A stretch of 64,000 nucleotides of DNA from Pararge aegeria (GCF_905163445.1 NC_053197.1:620001-684000); one strand, 5' to 3'; shown: positions 1-11,323, counted from the stretch's first letter. A program made the numbers and translations. Notes: a model not told the origin generated them from the sequence alone.

Positions 1-5
1 TTTCA

Positions 6-68
6 AAATGAGAAAGCCGGCCTTGGTCTAGACTAGGCCTTAGTCCACCACGCTGGCCAATTGTGGTT
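6..68 (-). repeat. Family A SINE fragment, 3' half
   Basis: On the minus strand this reads as the 'CCAGCGTGGTGGACTAAGGCCT' part of the tRNA-headed SINE that is better preserved at 10071 and 49128. The tRNA-like head is absent, and the copy may start outside the window. Confidence 0.55.
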
Positions 69-1160
69 GAATAAAAAAATAACTGTTTTCAAAAGTACAG
101 CCTTATCTTAAAAAATAAAAATCGGTGACATCGACAAAAAATAATATTTTGGCTTCTTTGGCTTTTTGATGTAACTGTAGCTTGTTTACTGAAAACGGGT
201 GTAGGATATCACTGGAAAATTTCTTAGTCCACGGTGTGTCAGAAATGTAGCGCAGACGGAGTTGCTTATAAGCAAGAAGTCAGGTGAGAATAAAACACCT
301 TTGGCAAAATCATGCTGATCTTAGGAGATCTAGTCGTTGGAGCCGAAAAGTCCACTTTTGGAGAATGGATAGACAAGAAAGCGTGGTGAAGGATGCCGCC
401 CAACACAAAGGACCGAGGTGTGAAATGAGATGATAAAGTAACTAAAATATGTGTCTATCCGAAAGAATCTCAGAGTGTGGTGGTGTGGTGGTGCTCATTG
501 GGAAAAGTATAATGTATAAAGGTATATGTTTTGATGATAATAATGATAAATTTGGGGAATTTCATTCAGAAATGTCAAACCCATGACAAACTTATCCAAA
601 CATAAAACGTTGTTTATTATTTTAAGTAAGTAATAGTTCCTACCTAATGACTTAGATACCAAGAGGTTTTTTTGAAAAATCGGCGATATTTGTACGATCG
701 TGAACCTATCGTGGGATTTCAATAAATGGATAGTTTACATTAATTAATATCAAAGTTTACATATAAACAATTATACGTAGGCATCTGCAAAGGAAATGAG
801 AACATCAAATACACCTTGCTTATAAAAATAGGTTCCCAGGCTCCAGTGATACAAAAAAACGCACCTGAGCTTTCAAAAACCTATTCAGAACCGTACAATA
901 AACTTTCTAAAGTCACTGCAAGCAAATATGACTCTTGTCGCAACGTGATAAGAGAAATAAATGTTAACGATCATCATTAAAAGATGTTCCAAAGGCAATG
1001 TGACACAATAAAAGACTCACAAAAAATTATGGGGTTATATTTTTTACGCTCCTACTGACACGTGTATCTTCTTAGAAGATGTAATTATAGGCCTTATGTG
1101 AATCAGAATAGGGAGTGAGAAGGTACATAGGGCGCTGGCTCCTTTTCGTCGATCGATATT
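69..1160. other. AT-rich sequence, nothing recognised
   Basis: No open frame above chance length, no repeat family seen elsewhere in the window and no RNA gene. Open frames of about 70 codons here have no recognisable protein features. Confidence 0.5.
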
Positions 1161-1162
1161 AT

Positions 1163-1228
1163 CTGCTGCAGAATCCTTGGCCCGGTTCCCATTGCGACCC
1201 GGTCGGTACACTCCCGGTTCATGGAGAG
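1163..1228 (+). repeat. Short CCCGGT-rich repeat, copy 1
   Basis: Shares 'ATCCTTGGCCCGGTT' and 'GCGACCCGGTC' with a copy near 4950-5045. The blocks occur in different order in the two copies, so this is a rearranged short repeat of unknown class. It is GC-rich against an AT-rich background. Confidence 0.4.
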
Positions 1229-1229
1229 G

Positions 1230-2189
1230 CGTACGCTACTTTACATATAATAAGTAATAAATTAACGTGGTTCTACAATAATATATATTTATGCTTCCCT
1301 GGTACACGAATTTTAGGATAGGTACTGTATTTAATAAGTTATAAACCTCAACATAATAGGATTGTTTCTGCTAAGACTTGTGGACTTCAGAAATACACCA
1401 TATTTCCTAATGCGTTTTTTAAATAATTTGATATTATAATTAATGGACAGTATTTTCTCGTAGGTTGTTTTAGGACAAGATGCCAAAAGGAAAATGGAGG
1501 AAGGACCAACCTGTCACAGCTCACAAAAGTTTTTCTAGGAAGCAGTTCCTTAATACAAACGCGAAGACACAAAATATCACCATTAAACTTCACCTGGAAC
1601 TCGGACGACATCTTCTTAATGTCCTTATGCTATCTTAGAGTTTATTTACGAATGCTTAGTTCGTATTACACTTTGATATGTAAAATGCGCGCGTTCAAGA
1701 TGCAAAACGTCTTTCACTTCGAAGGAACAAACTCAGGGTTCGCCTTGCGTGTTTACAAATTTGTTATGTGGAAGAGAATGATTTACTAGGTATGATCAAA
1801 CATGTAGGAGTGAAGGGAACGCCAATTTGAAACAGATTCACAGAGACTGACACCTCAAATTAATTAATATATGCTTTTGAGTTCTACCAACTTGTTATCT
1901 CCTTTACATAGTATAAACTATAAAACAAAGTCGTTCCCGCTTTTGTTAGATCTTTTAAACTACGAAACGGATTTTTATGCAGTAAACATTCATACCGTTA
2001 TAGAATAGAAAAACAAATAAATTCAAAGATTTGTAATGTGATGTCACACACTACACTATTACTACTCGTATCTTTGTGCGCTTGTATTGCAAATGTTTGA
2101 TAAACCTTACGGGATAGATCATATTAATGTAGTTACTACGGAATTGTATTATCACTCACTCCAAACTGTCTCACGTTATAATTATAGTA
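1230..2189. other. AT-rich sequence, nothing recognised
   Basis: No supported gene or recognised repeat. Confidence 0.45.
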
Positions 2190-2440
2190 GTTAGTAGTCA
2201 AGCGTTTAGTGCAGAAGTCGTCCTGGGAAGTACTGACGTACTGCTGTGTTCTGGTCTGAAGGGCGTGGTAGTCTGTGAATTTACAGGCATATGGAACTTA
2301 ACACCTACGCCTCTGGTTGATGGACAAAGTGCGGCATGTTGCAGGACGAGTTCCTGTCATGCTCTTCTTAGTGTTGCCTTGTGTATAGGCGCTGGTTTCT
2401 ACTTACCATCAGGTGGGTAATCTGCTTGGTCCGTCAACTA
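2190..2440 (+). repeat. Family B SINE-like repeat
   Basis: Carries the diagnostic run of short blocks shared by all copies in this window: 'GGTCTGAAGGGCGTGGT', 'TTAACACCTACGCCTC', 'TTCCTGTCATGC', 'ACCATCAGGTGGG' and 'TTGGTCCGTCAA'. Other copies lie at 5671, 12216, 33712, 38261, 46697 and 50857. The family is a common lepidopteran dispersed repeat. I see no coding capacity. Confidence 0.7.
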
Positions 2441-2451
2441 GCACTACCTTT

Positions 2452-2560
2452 GGTGGCCTAGAAGGGATCGCTATGAAGCGATAAGGCCGCCAAATTTTAC
2501 CTTCTATCTTATCCTTATTTTGTAATACATGTGCGCTGCGGCTTCGCCCTCGTAAATTGC
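2452..2560 (+). repeat. LINE 3'-UTR fragment with GATCGCT hairpin
   Basis: Contains 'GATCGCTATGAAGCGAT' followed by 'AAGGCCGCC'. The reverse complement of the LINE inserted in the satellite array near 56990 has the same block, so both are 3' ends of one non-LTR family. It follows directly on a family B repeat. Confidence 0.5.
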
Positions 2561-3190
2561 GGGACGCAGCGATCTGCTACAAAGTCTTCACCTACCTCAA
2601 TAAATCAGATACCAAATGCAAAGTTTTTTCAATATTAGGTACTGAAGGTGCCAACCTATGGTATTAAGTACAGATAGTATTTCAACAAATTTAAACAAAC
2701 AACTGAGGTGTAGGCGAACTATATATCTCTTCTCGCTGTTGGATTTTTAATAACCCTCTATTCGAAACCTTCAACCGCGTAAACATTGCTAATCGCAAAT
2801 GACCTTCCCGAGTACCTACTTCCGTTTTGATTAAAAAGGTTTTAAAAGGTTTGCACAAAGCCACATCGACGGACTAAGTTCCTCATTATAGTGCAGGGAC
2901 TTCAATTTTTAATTCTGTAAAGAGCTCCACGAGTTGAATAGGTAACGTAAGTACACTCGTACCTACTCAGTTGAGCGGGGTCACCATGGCCTATTTTCGA
3001 AAGGCTTCTTTTTGAGAACCCCATTGAATAATCAGACGCTTTACAAGCAGCTCTATTTAGGTTAAGAGATTCAAAATTCCTATTATCTATTTTCTGTGGA
3101 TCTACAACCGGTTTTTCTTGCATGGGACAGACAAGATCTACTAAGAGCTAATCTACCAATTCTAATCTACTATTTATTTGTGTTATTATT
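2561..3190. other. AT-rich sequence, nothing recognised
   Basis: No supported gene or repeat. Confidence 0.4.
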
Positions 3191-3420
3191 CACTGTAAAG
3201 TCAACATCTCCTGAGGATGCTCCGGTTTCGAAGCGAAATGTGCGTAGAGGGTACATGGCCGAAGATTTGTTTAGTGTGGAGTAGAAAGATTGAAGAAATT
3301 ATAAATTACACCATACAGATTCTCCTGCTTTTAGCGGAGTATAGCAAATTAAGCTTAATTTTCAAAATATATCATAGAATTCCGCAAAGTAACGCCTGGT
3401 TCTATCCAATATCTAATCTA
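3191..3420 (+). repeat. Family E repeat with hammerhead-like core
   Basis: About 230 bp, matching the reverse complement of 17050-17300. The 5' part has CTGAGGA at 3211-3217, a hairpin at 3219-3234 (GCTCCG / CGAAGC with one C-A mismatch, loop GTTT), GAAA at 3235-3238, then TGTGCGT, which can fold back on the last A of GAAA. CTC at 3208-3210 can pair with GAG at 3247-3249. This is the order of a type I hammerhead ribozyme: stem I, CUGANGA, stem II, GAAA, stem III, cleavage site, stem I. One extra T lies between CTGAGGA and stem II. The 3' part has the family block 'GAGTATAGCAAATTAAGCTT' near 3338. Activity is inferred, not shown. Confidence 0.6.
3211..3249 (+). ncRNA. Candidate hammerhead ribozyme core
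   Basis: The catalytic elements read C3-T4-G5-A6-G7-G8-A9 at 3211-3217, stem II 3219-3234 and G12-A13-A14-A15.1 at 3235-3238. A short stem III is closed by A3238 and T3245, with A3246 as the predicted cleavage nucleotide and stem I as above. The C3-G8 pair needed for catalysis is present. Weak points are the C-A mismatch in stem II, the very short stem III and the single extra T before stem II. Confidence 0.45.
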
Positions 3421-3771
3421 TCAGTAAAAAAATTAAAACTGTAAGAGATAAGAAATGAATATCTAACATATCATAGCCACCTTTTTCAATTGACTTCTAA
3501 AGGAAGTTGAAATTTATTGTGATTTATTTATGGCGATGTTACTGTATATCTCTCTTCAGAAATTTTTAAGTAAGATTACAAGATAATTGCTAAATAATTA
3601 AACTGTCTGAATCATGGCCGCGCATCACGCTGAAACTACAGAGTTAATTAAAATGAAAATTCTATCAGAAAACTTTAAAAAAACTTTGAAAAAATAAGGC
3701 TCGCTTGTAATTATTAGTTTGTGCTTATTTGAAATGAGAGCTAATAATTTACTGCACATAATGAAAATTTG
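3421..3771. other. AT-rich sequence, nothing recognised
   Basis: No supported gene or repeat. Confidence 0.4.
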
Positions 3772-3950
3772 AAGCAATTAAAATATCACTTGCTTCCTGC
3801 ATACCTAAGAGTTCTCCTTAATGTTCTCAAAGGTGTGTGAAGTCCACCAATCCGCACTGGGCCAGCGTGGTTGACTACGGCCTACAGTCTTCTCATTCTG
3901 AGAGGAGACCCGTGCCCTGCAGTGGGCCGGTAATGGGTTGATATGATTTG
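3772..3950 (+). repeat. Family A SINE, 5'-truncated
   Basis: Starts inside the body ('AAGCAATTAAAATATCACTT') and runs to 'GGTAATGGGTTGATATGAT'. The tRNA-like head with its pol III boxes is missing, so this is a dead copy. Confidence 0.8.
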
Positions 3951-4451
3951 AGGATAATAAAAATTTGGCTGTAGTATATGCATTTGTAGTCATAAAAACT
4001 TAAGTTGAAAACTATTTTAATCTGACACTAGATTGTTGGTTACTTTAGTTGCATCAATATTGTCATTAATTATGTCTTTCAGTTCACTGATCTCAATAGT
4101 TGCTGGCTGATCTGCCAACGACTTGTCTGCTTTTGACAAATTAGCTCACAACTATTCTTGGCCTATAGCATCACTTTCCCACTAAAGTTGACCTTTATAT
4201 TGGTACGTATCTGAACTTCCAGGTAATACTCATTGCATCATTATATACTTCAGGCTAAATTCAGACCGCTCAACCTCATATTACCAGTCAACAATTAGCT
4301 GTGACGTTAACATTATTTCTTCTTTTCATCGGCACCGACATTGGTATGTATTATCATTTGATGACACATGCTGTGGGCGATGCGTTACGTAAGTGTACAA
4401 GATTGTTTTGGACATGAGGAAAGGGTAAGATCATGATCATGCTAACTTAAT

Positions 4452-4590
4452 TCGTACTAATACTGTAAGTGCGAAAATATGTTTGTTTGTTTGCCCTTAC
4501 GTTCGAAATAAGGAGCAGATCGCCTTCGTTTTTGACTTAGAGTTCGTTAAGGTACATATGCTACTTTTTATTCCCATAATAATAATAATT
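4452..4590 (-). repeat. Family F repeat fragment
   Basis: Plus strand reads 'ACTAATACTGTAAGTGCGAA' then GTTTGTTTGTTTG, the reverse of the end block 'TTTCGCATTTATAATA' seen at 7105. It is a degraded fragment. Confidence 0.45.
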
Positions 4591-4599
4591 GAACTGTCA

Positions 4600-4930
4600 C
4601 CGAATATTCATTAAAAACTTCATCAGTCATCTTATTACAAATAACTCAAGCTTCGCTTACATTGAGGCTAGATGGCGATGTGTGTATTGTCGTAGTATAT
4701 TTATTTATTATTTATTTATATTCCTTATCATATTTAGCTCGTTTCATATCCTTCTTTGGTTTGATAATATCGACCAAAATTTTCAAGGGAAGTTTTGAGA
4801 AAAGCGAAGAGCTGTATAAGTGTATAATGCTACATCAAAATTCCCAGGCAAATTTCAAATCTAGGCAATGAAATTTTGTGCTACTTTGGATACACGGATG
4901 AGCTATCCTAACAATAAACCCAGCCCAAGT
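4600..4930. other. AT-rich sequence, nothing recognised
   Basis: Two overlapping open frames of 69 codons lie here. Both look like chance and lack any protein motif. Confidence 0.4.
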
Positions 4931-4944
4931 TCGCGAGGTATCAG

Positions 4945-5050
4945 CATCTGTACCCGGCCGGGTAGAGATCAATAGCCGGTCACTGCGACCCGGTCACGGG
5001 ATCCTTGGCCCGGTTAATGCGTCCCGCTTATATTGTCCCGGTTTACGCAC
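4945..5050 (+). repeat. Short CCCGGT-rich repeat, copy 2
   Basis: Repeats 'CCCGG' motifs about every 15-20 bp and shares 'ATCCTTGGCCCGGTT' with the copy near 1163. Class unknown. Confidence 0.4.
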
Positions 5051-5438
5051 AGCGTACAACAGCATCTAGTGTCAGTTGTATTATGTGATATTTGTTATTG
5101 TTTTGTGCAGGGTATTGCGTCATTTTAACATTTATATAGTTTCATTCATAAGTTATTTAAGCCAAAATAGTAACTGTATCCTCACTAGCAGACTAAGTTG
5201 TGGCCAAAGGAAAGCCCAAGTTTGAAATTGTATTGTTTATATAAATTTCGTCTCAAGGTCAAAATGCTTAAGCATTAGGTAAGTCCTTTTGTAAACATTA
5301 TTTTTTGGTGAGCAAGAGTTTAAAAATATATATATCTTAATTTATGTACTTCTATGTGATTTTTATCGGACCGGCGTGGAACAGACGATGTAATGATGGA
5401 AATCTGTTAATTAGGAACCTTAAACTATTATAATTTAC

Positions 5439-5590
5439 TAGCTGACCCCAGCGCCATATGTCGGGCTGATTTGTGAATCTAAACAATCCAGGGTGACACC
5501 CAAACGCATACCGAAAAATTCATTCAAATCGGTTCAGCCGTCTAGGAGGAGCTCAGTGACACACGAACACGAGAAATATATATATAAAGA
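5439..5590 (+). repeat. Family F-like repeat ('CTAGCTGACCCC')
   Basis: Begins 'ACTAGCTGACCCCAGCGCC' and continues with 'TTCATTCAAATCGGTTCAGC', both common in lepidopteran dispersed repeats. It ends in an AT tract. Confidence 0.5.
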
Positions 5591-5670
5591 AAAATAATAA
5601 ATAATTTTTATTTTTATTATTTTTTATTTTATCATAATTTTTTAATAAAAAAAACGTGTCGTTTATAACA

Positions 5671-5920
5671 GTAGAAGAGCTTTTTGTGAAAAAGCTCGTC
5701 CGGAGAGGTACCTACTACCGCAATTCTTATTTCCGCCTAGCAGCATTGTTGCAATGCTGTTGTTTCGGTCTGAAGCGCGTGGTTGCTGGTGTAATTACAG
5801 GCACATGTGGCTTAACACCGACGCCTCAGATTTATAGGCACAGGGCGGCATATTGCTAGACGTGTTCCTTGCATGCCCTGTGAAGTGTTGCTCTGTTGAT
5901 AGGCGCTGCTATCCACTTAT
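5671..5920 (+). repeat. Family B SINE-like repeat
   Basis: Near full-length copy: 'GTAGAAGAGCTTTTTGTG' at the start, 'AGCAGCATTGTTGCAATGCT', 'GGTGTAATTACAGGCACATG' and 'GTGTTCCTTGCATGCCCTGT'. It lacks the last 'TTGGTCCGTCAA' block. Confidence 0.75.
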
Positions 5921-6266
5921 AATTTAATAAAAATAAATAAAAAAATTAATAAACGCCCGACTTATAATGTATTGTACAAAATCAGATCATCCGTTCGGAA
6001 GGTACGATGCCACAGACACACACACATACACAATCGCACATCCATCGTAAATTTGAAATTTGTCATCGTGTATAGTGTTCTACTAGTGAAGCTCTTTCAT
6101 TTGATACCCATATTGAGGGAGTTGTTAAAAAAATGTAATTCGCAATTTTGTGGAGGCGGCCGTCTAGGACCGATTTTTATCAAACGTAACTAAGAACACT
6201 GCCAACTATCTTTAAAACAAAAAATCGGTTTATCCGTGTGTGTTGTGTGTACGTGCTGCCACATGT

Positions 6267-6287
6267 ACACACACACACACACACACA
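6267..6287. repeat. (AC)n microsatellite
   Basis: About ten AC dinucleotides without interruption. A looser CA-rich tract lies at 6012-6040. Confidence 0.9.
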
Positions 6288-6299
6288 GCCACGTTAAAC

Positions 6300-6905
6300 T
6301 TCTAAGAGCCGTTTTTGCGTCCGGGGTTGATAAAATAAATACTGTATTTGAGTAGCATACTCGGAGTCGGCTAAGACGTTATCTACATTTTAGTTCCGGT
6401 AAATATTTGTTTTATGAGCAACCAGACATTCCACTCGGATAAAATAACGGTCGGGTGGCGGTTTACAAGCTGATGTAAATAATACCGGATTATTATTTAA
6501 AAAGGGGAAAGAGGAAAAATCTTCAATAAGTACGCTTATTACCTATCCACTATTTGAAACGCAATAATGACGCACTTGTTTTTAAATAAGGCTGCATTTG
6601 TTATCTTTCTAACAAGGCTACGCTTGTATGCTGCGGTTTGCCTGTTTTTAATAAAGAGCAACTAATGAACTGTATTAAAGGAAAATATGTAAAAATATAA
6701 ATACCTAATTAATCTGCAATGACTGATGACTTTTACATTTTAAGAAAAAACAATAAACTGCGCTATTTTATACAACGTGTACTATTGAAGCTTTATTGGA
6801 TGCATAAGTATTTATAAGGAATCACCCTGTAAAAATATTAAATCAAAAGAAGCATATAAATTTTTCCATAAAAACGAATGCAAGACCTGAAGTAAACACT
6901 TATTA
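6300..6905. other. AT-rich sequence, nothing recognised
   Basis: No supported gene or repeat. Confidence 0.4.
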
Positions 6906-6908
6906 CTT

Positions 6909-7125
6909 ACTAGCGGACCCCCGCGACTTCGTCCGCATATGAGTCAATGGAGAAGTTAGAATATATCTGATGTTAGCATCAGATGATGTCATAATCCTCG
7001 TGGCTAGCTATGTACCTACTATTATTTAACGTGGTTTCTATGTAACTTGTCATTATTTTAGTTGATACATACAAACATACATACATCCATCCTCACAAAC
7101 TTTCGCATTTATAATATAAGTAGGA
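6909..7125 (+). repeat. Family F repeat, short complete-looking copy
   Basis: Starts 'ACTAGCGGACCCCCGCGACT' with 'TCGTCCGC', and ends 'CAAACTTTCGCATTTATAAT' with 'ATAAGTAGGA'. The same two end blocks bound the copy at 46471-46676. Confidence 0.6.
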
Positions 7126-7252
7126 TTGTACGCATGCATTCGATCGTTGTCCCATATGCCTTGCGACTTACAGTTATTTGTGAAGAGTTATGTGCTTTAT
7201 CTCCGACAATGTAATAGAATAATGTATCAGATCCTTATTGAAATAAGACCAT

Positions 7253-7590
7253 ACATGCTTGATAGTATACGCTTTCAAATAAAAAAAGAGTTATTAAAAT
7301 CAGTTCAAATTTAACGGAGCTATGAAGTAAAATTGATAAAAAATTTCATCCCATTTCCCTTAACTTATCGTTTATCGGGATAAAAAGTATCCTATATATC
7401 AACTACCACTAAACCAAATTTTATTTAAATCCGTTCAGTAGTTTTCACGTTATGCCCGGACAGACAAAAATTAAATAAAAATCTGTTTTGGACTCAGTAT
7501 TGATTATAAAGCATCACCCGGTCAAAATTTTCAAAATATATTAAATGTACAGAAATCTTCCAGTTACAGTTTTATTATAAGTATAGATGA
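7253..7590 (+). repeat. Family G, RTE-like 3' end
   Basis: Contains 'CCGTTCAGTAGTTTTCACGT' and the tail 'CTGTTTTGGACTCAGTAT', 'TTTTCAAAATATATTAAATG' and 'CCAGTTACAGTTTTATTATA'. The same tail block recurs at 61350-61410 inside the CR1 element. I take it for the non-coding 3' end of an RTE-type LINE, by memory of similar lepidopteran repeats. Confidence 0.5.
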
Positions 7591-7869
7591 CAACCCTATT
7601 GAAGATAAGAGACCGACACACGCATAGTAACTACGCTACACGACGCGTACCTAATAAAGTGACAGGAGCCACATGATATCAATTTAGCATGTGATGTTGT
7701 ACTGTATCTGATTTCTTTCAGTAAAAACGATGGAAGCTGTTTACTCAAAAACTATTAGGTATTTCGGTTTCACAGATTAGTCTAAGAGACAGTACAAAAT
7801 CTACCTCTAAAGCCTGTGAAGTATTATTTCGGTTTTCATTTACACGTTGTATAAGTAAGAGAGTAAAAG

Positions 7870-7903
7870 CACCGTCACCGCACCGCACCGCACCGTCACC
7901 GTG
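7870..7903. repeat. CACCG minisatellite
   Basis: Short run of CACCG and TCACCG units. Confidence 0.7.
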
Positions 7904-7909
7904 TACGCG

Positions 7910-8805
7910 CGATTGAAGTAAAACTCTTGTTATTTATTGATGAAAGAGTAAAATGTTCCTGGGACTCCGCCATTTCTTTTATTTTATATTCTATTTAAAG
8001 TTTATTAATATAACTTTCACATTTTAGAAATATTTTCATTCGTTAAATAGAATAATTGAGAGTAGAAAATTGAAGGTTAGATCAGCACATGACAATATAG
8101 AGAGTCAGAAAATTTATTAATAATTTATTTATTACAAAACTAATAAATAAACAAGTATATTTAGAGATTTTCAAAAAACTTTGCAATTTAAAATATATTT
8201 TTTTTCAACTGTTGAATTTTTATTCACAATTGATCCGTTCGAAAATATTGGAAATAAATAATCCTATTTGACTATGATATTTGCCACTAGCTAGCGTATA
8301 AGTCAAGAAGCGTGGAGTATATGACACATACTTACGACCAATCCAAACGTAAGAGTTACTTCCGTCAGAAAAAATCTGAGTTACTCCCTAGTCGCGCTTA
8401 AAGAAGTTTTACTTTAAAAAATTCCATATTTGTTTTATTCATATCACACAACAGAATACCGTTACTTGATATCTGCAAACAAGGCCCCACTCTGTCTGCC
8501 GGGCGCATGTGTCCGTCTGACATTGCCAATTCTGAACAATCACCCCATTCAGCGACTATCTGATTATACGGCATACCCAGAACTGGGTATCGCTGCTATA
8601 CTACGACTCTGCAACAAGCAAATGATAGGATGGAGTTTCATGTATATGATATCATACATGTTGGACACACCCAAGTTAAATACCTATTTTTGCTGTAGAT
8701 AATTGATAGGCAACCCTATATATAGCTGTGTATTCTGCCACACCTATCGATATATACATACAGTTTGGCTATTAGGTCTTTTATACATCCATACTTATTG
8801 AATAG
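7910..8805. other. AT-rich sequence, nothing recognised
   Basis: An open frame of 90 codons at 8430-8702 has no recognisable domain and no splice or start context that supports it. Confidence 0.4.
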
Positions 8806-8807
8806 AA

Positions 8808-8972
8808 GCAGGCGTTACTTAGCGGAATCCCATGATATATTTTTAAAAAAAATTAAGCTTAATTTCTTCAATCCTTACACTACACACCAAACATTGAAGA
8901 AATTATAAATTACACCATACAGATTCTACTTCTTTTCGCGGAGTATAGCAAATTAAGCTTAATTTTCATAGT
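8808..8972. repeat. Family E, head-to-head inverted copies
   Basis: The left part (8808-8890) is a minus-strand copy with an internal deletion: 'GCGTTACTTAGCGGAATCCC', then AATTAAGCTTAATTT, then 'CTTCAATCC' and 'ACACCAAAC'. The right part (8892-8970) is a plus-strand copy running 'ATTGAAGAAATTATAAATTA' to 'GCAAATTAAGCTTAATTTT'. The two halves meet at 'CCAAACATTGAAG'. Neither half keeps the hammerhead-like region. Confidence 0.6.
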
Positions 8973-8974
8973 AC

Positions 8975-9100
8975 ATCCATACTTATTTTATAAATGCGAC
9001 AATGTATTTGTAAGTTTGTTTGTTTTACCTTTCCTCCTTAACTAAGTAACTAATCAACGGGATTTTTGGCATAGAGTTAGTTTAAAGAATAACAGATAGT
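8975..9100 (-). repeat. Family F fragment
   Basis: 'TCCATACTTATTTTATAAAT' then 'GCGAC' and 'AAGTTTGTTTGTTT' match the reversed end of family F. The remainder up to about 9300 is too diverged to assign. Confidence 0.4.
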
Positions 9101-9424
9101 TTGAAGAATGACAGTGCAAAACAGATTAATAGTTAAAAATGTAATAATGCTTTATTTTTTTCCTTCGCTTATTCTTTGAAACTATTAAATGTCCATATTG
9201 GGGAAGTTTCTAAATAAGTTTAAAGTTCATATAATATCTTTATTTAATTTAAAAAAACGTATATATTTCACTGGTGTGAAGCCCTGTCTCCTGCTGTAGT
9301 TTAAACTGTGTCTTCCCTAATAACTAACGTTGAACAAATTAACAGGCAAAACTATATTAAGGGAAAAAGAAGTAAAAAAAAAGAATGGCATAAATTTTAG
9401 AGGTGGTTATAGAAGGAGGTATAT

Positions 9425-9480
9425 ATTGGATTGTGTGTGAGTGTGCGCGTATTTGTATATGTGTGCGTGAGTGTGTGTAG
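9425..9480. repeat. GT-rich simple repeat
   Basis: Imperfect GTGTGT/GTGAGTGTGC tract. Confidence 0.8.
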
Positions 9481-9484
9481 AGAA

Positions 9485-10070
9485 CATTTTATATTTTATG
9501 TTTTAATTCATCTCTCAATAAATTTTTTATTGTTTATTGCTCAATAAATCGCTTGGATCCAAAGGATTTGTAACAAAGGGCGTAGTTTTACCTTCCGCTG
9601 TGATGACTGACGGTAAGTTTGTAGTTAGCTACTTCTTAGATGAAGAAGCTTTTTGTACCCTCGTGTTTTTTTTTTCACGAAATAACTAAGCAACATCAAT
9701 AATGGTGCTAAAACTGCAATTGCACAGAGAATCATGGAATTACATAGCAACTGTAAAAACGTGAAAAAAACTATCGAAAACAAACGTAAGCAAGCCGTGA
9801 CATCACTAATATGAATTTCTAAAAAATGATTACATTCGGAACAGTGCTTACCTGTTCTGAGAAATCAGTTAGCCGTTAATGGAACTGAAAAACAAACACA
9901 CAATGGGGCAAGGTAGACTTAATGGAGCCTCGTTCGTCTCTACCTGGCAACTACATCATATTAATATTTTCGCAGACGATTAGAGAATAACTGTTTGCGA
10001 ATGTGATAGCCACACCTTAAATATCAAACAAGCCAATTTGTAATACATATATATTATTATTTACGTAATA
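9485..10070. other. AT-rich sequence, nothing recognised
   Basis: No supported gene or repeat. Confidence 0.4.
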
Positions 10071-10352
10071 GCGGGGATAGCACAGTGGTCAGGACTTCGG
10101 CTTCAATTTTGGAGGGGCCGAGTTCGAATCACAGCACGCATCTCTATCTTTTCTAAGTTATGTGCGTTTTAAGCAATTAAAATATCACTTGCTTCAAGAA
10201 GGAAAAGGTCGTAAGGAAACCTGAGAGTTCTCCATAATCATCTCAAAGATTTGTGAAGTCCACCAATCCGCACTGGGCCAGCGTGGTGGACTACGGCCTT
10301 AATGCCTTATCATTGTGCCGTGCCCTGTAGTGGGCCGTTATTGATATGATGG
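10071..10352 (+). mobile_element. Family A tRNA-headed SINE, full length
   Basis: The head has a pol III A box (TAGCACAGTGG, 10078-10088) and a B box (GAGTTCGAATC, 10120-10130) 32 bases apart, as in a tRNA. The body has 'TAAGTTATGTGCGTTTTAAG', 'ATCACTTGCTTCAA' and 'CCAGCGTGGTGGACTACGG', and the tail ends GGTTATTGATATGATGGT-like. It encodes no protein and would have moved with LINE enzymes. Confidence 0.85.
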
Positions 10353-10359
10353 TGTTTTT

Positions 10360-11070
10360 GATGAATCCATTTTCACTAGGTACCTAATATAACTTAACTT
10401 GTCTATGCCATTGTTCTGGCCAAAGGTGTGCTATTTTCCGTTTGTTTTATTATATTTCTAACTATTCGTATGGTTATTAATATAAAAATAAAATCAAATT
10501 TTCAATTTTTCATCTGTCGAGTGTCAGTTCACGAGTCTCCTAAAGTTCACGATCCGCTGAATCGGGGTCGTATCTTTAGACAGCGCCCAACGCCGTCAGA
10601 CATCACGGGCATAAACCGAGGAAGATAAGCTCGGTTACTTAGTACCAAGGTTAAAAACATACATGCATAGGTACTACTAGTTCCATATATAAACATTATA
10701 AACATGGTTGATAAGAACAGTGATAAGCTCGTCCGTCTGCAAATATACACATTCTTTGAAGCTCGAGTGAACAAACACTAGACATCTAAAATGCACCCAG
10801 TGGCGTGCCTCGTACCTCATAGGTACCAACATCCTCAAAAGTAGTACAGTAAATAATTTATTTGTTTAACTGCAATGGAACATGTAAAAATTAAGGCATT
10901 TCCAAGAAAACTATTATGAAAAATAACTTACACCTAGTCTTATACGAAAGTAACTCTGCTAAACAAAGCATCCAAAAGAGATTGCATCCAGGAGATGTCA
11001 GACCTGGAGAGAACATGGGGTACCTACTTTTTACGGCAAATTATTTATATTTATGTAATTTGATATCCCT
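10360..11070. other. AT-rich sequence, nothing recognised
   Basis: Overlapping open frames on both strands near 10428-10774 show no motif and are read as chance. Confidence 0.4.
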
Positions 11071-11073
11071 ATT

Positions 11074-11323
11074 CCTACTAATATTATAAATGTCAATGTA
11101 AGTTTGTTTGTTACGCTTTCACGCAAAAACTACTTAACCTTTGCCAAAACTTTGTGCAGATCTGATGAATGTAGTTGGAGATAGAGGACAGAACTCCTCA
11201 GCGGACAACAGCAAACCCCTCGATTAAGGCTTGGCGATACTGAATACTTGAATGCCAATTGAATGCCACATCAAAAAACAAAAACAAACGCAGACGAAGT
11301 CGCGGGCAACAGCTAGTAGTCAA
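11074..11323 (-). repeat. Family F repeat
   Basis: The minus strand starts 'CTACTAGCTGTTGCCCGCGA' then CTTCGTCTGCG, and ends at 'ACATTTATAATATTAGTAGG'. Both family ends are present in about 250 bp. Confidence 0.65.

Noticed and set aside
10071..10145. tRNA gene
   Set aside because: The pol III boxes are present but belong to the SINE family A head. The acceptor stem does not pair, and the same head recurs with the same SINE body.
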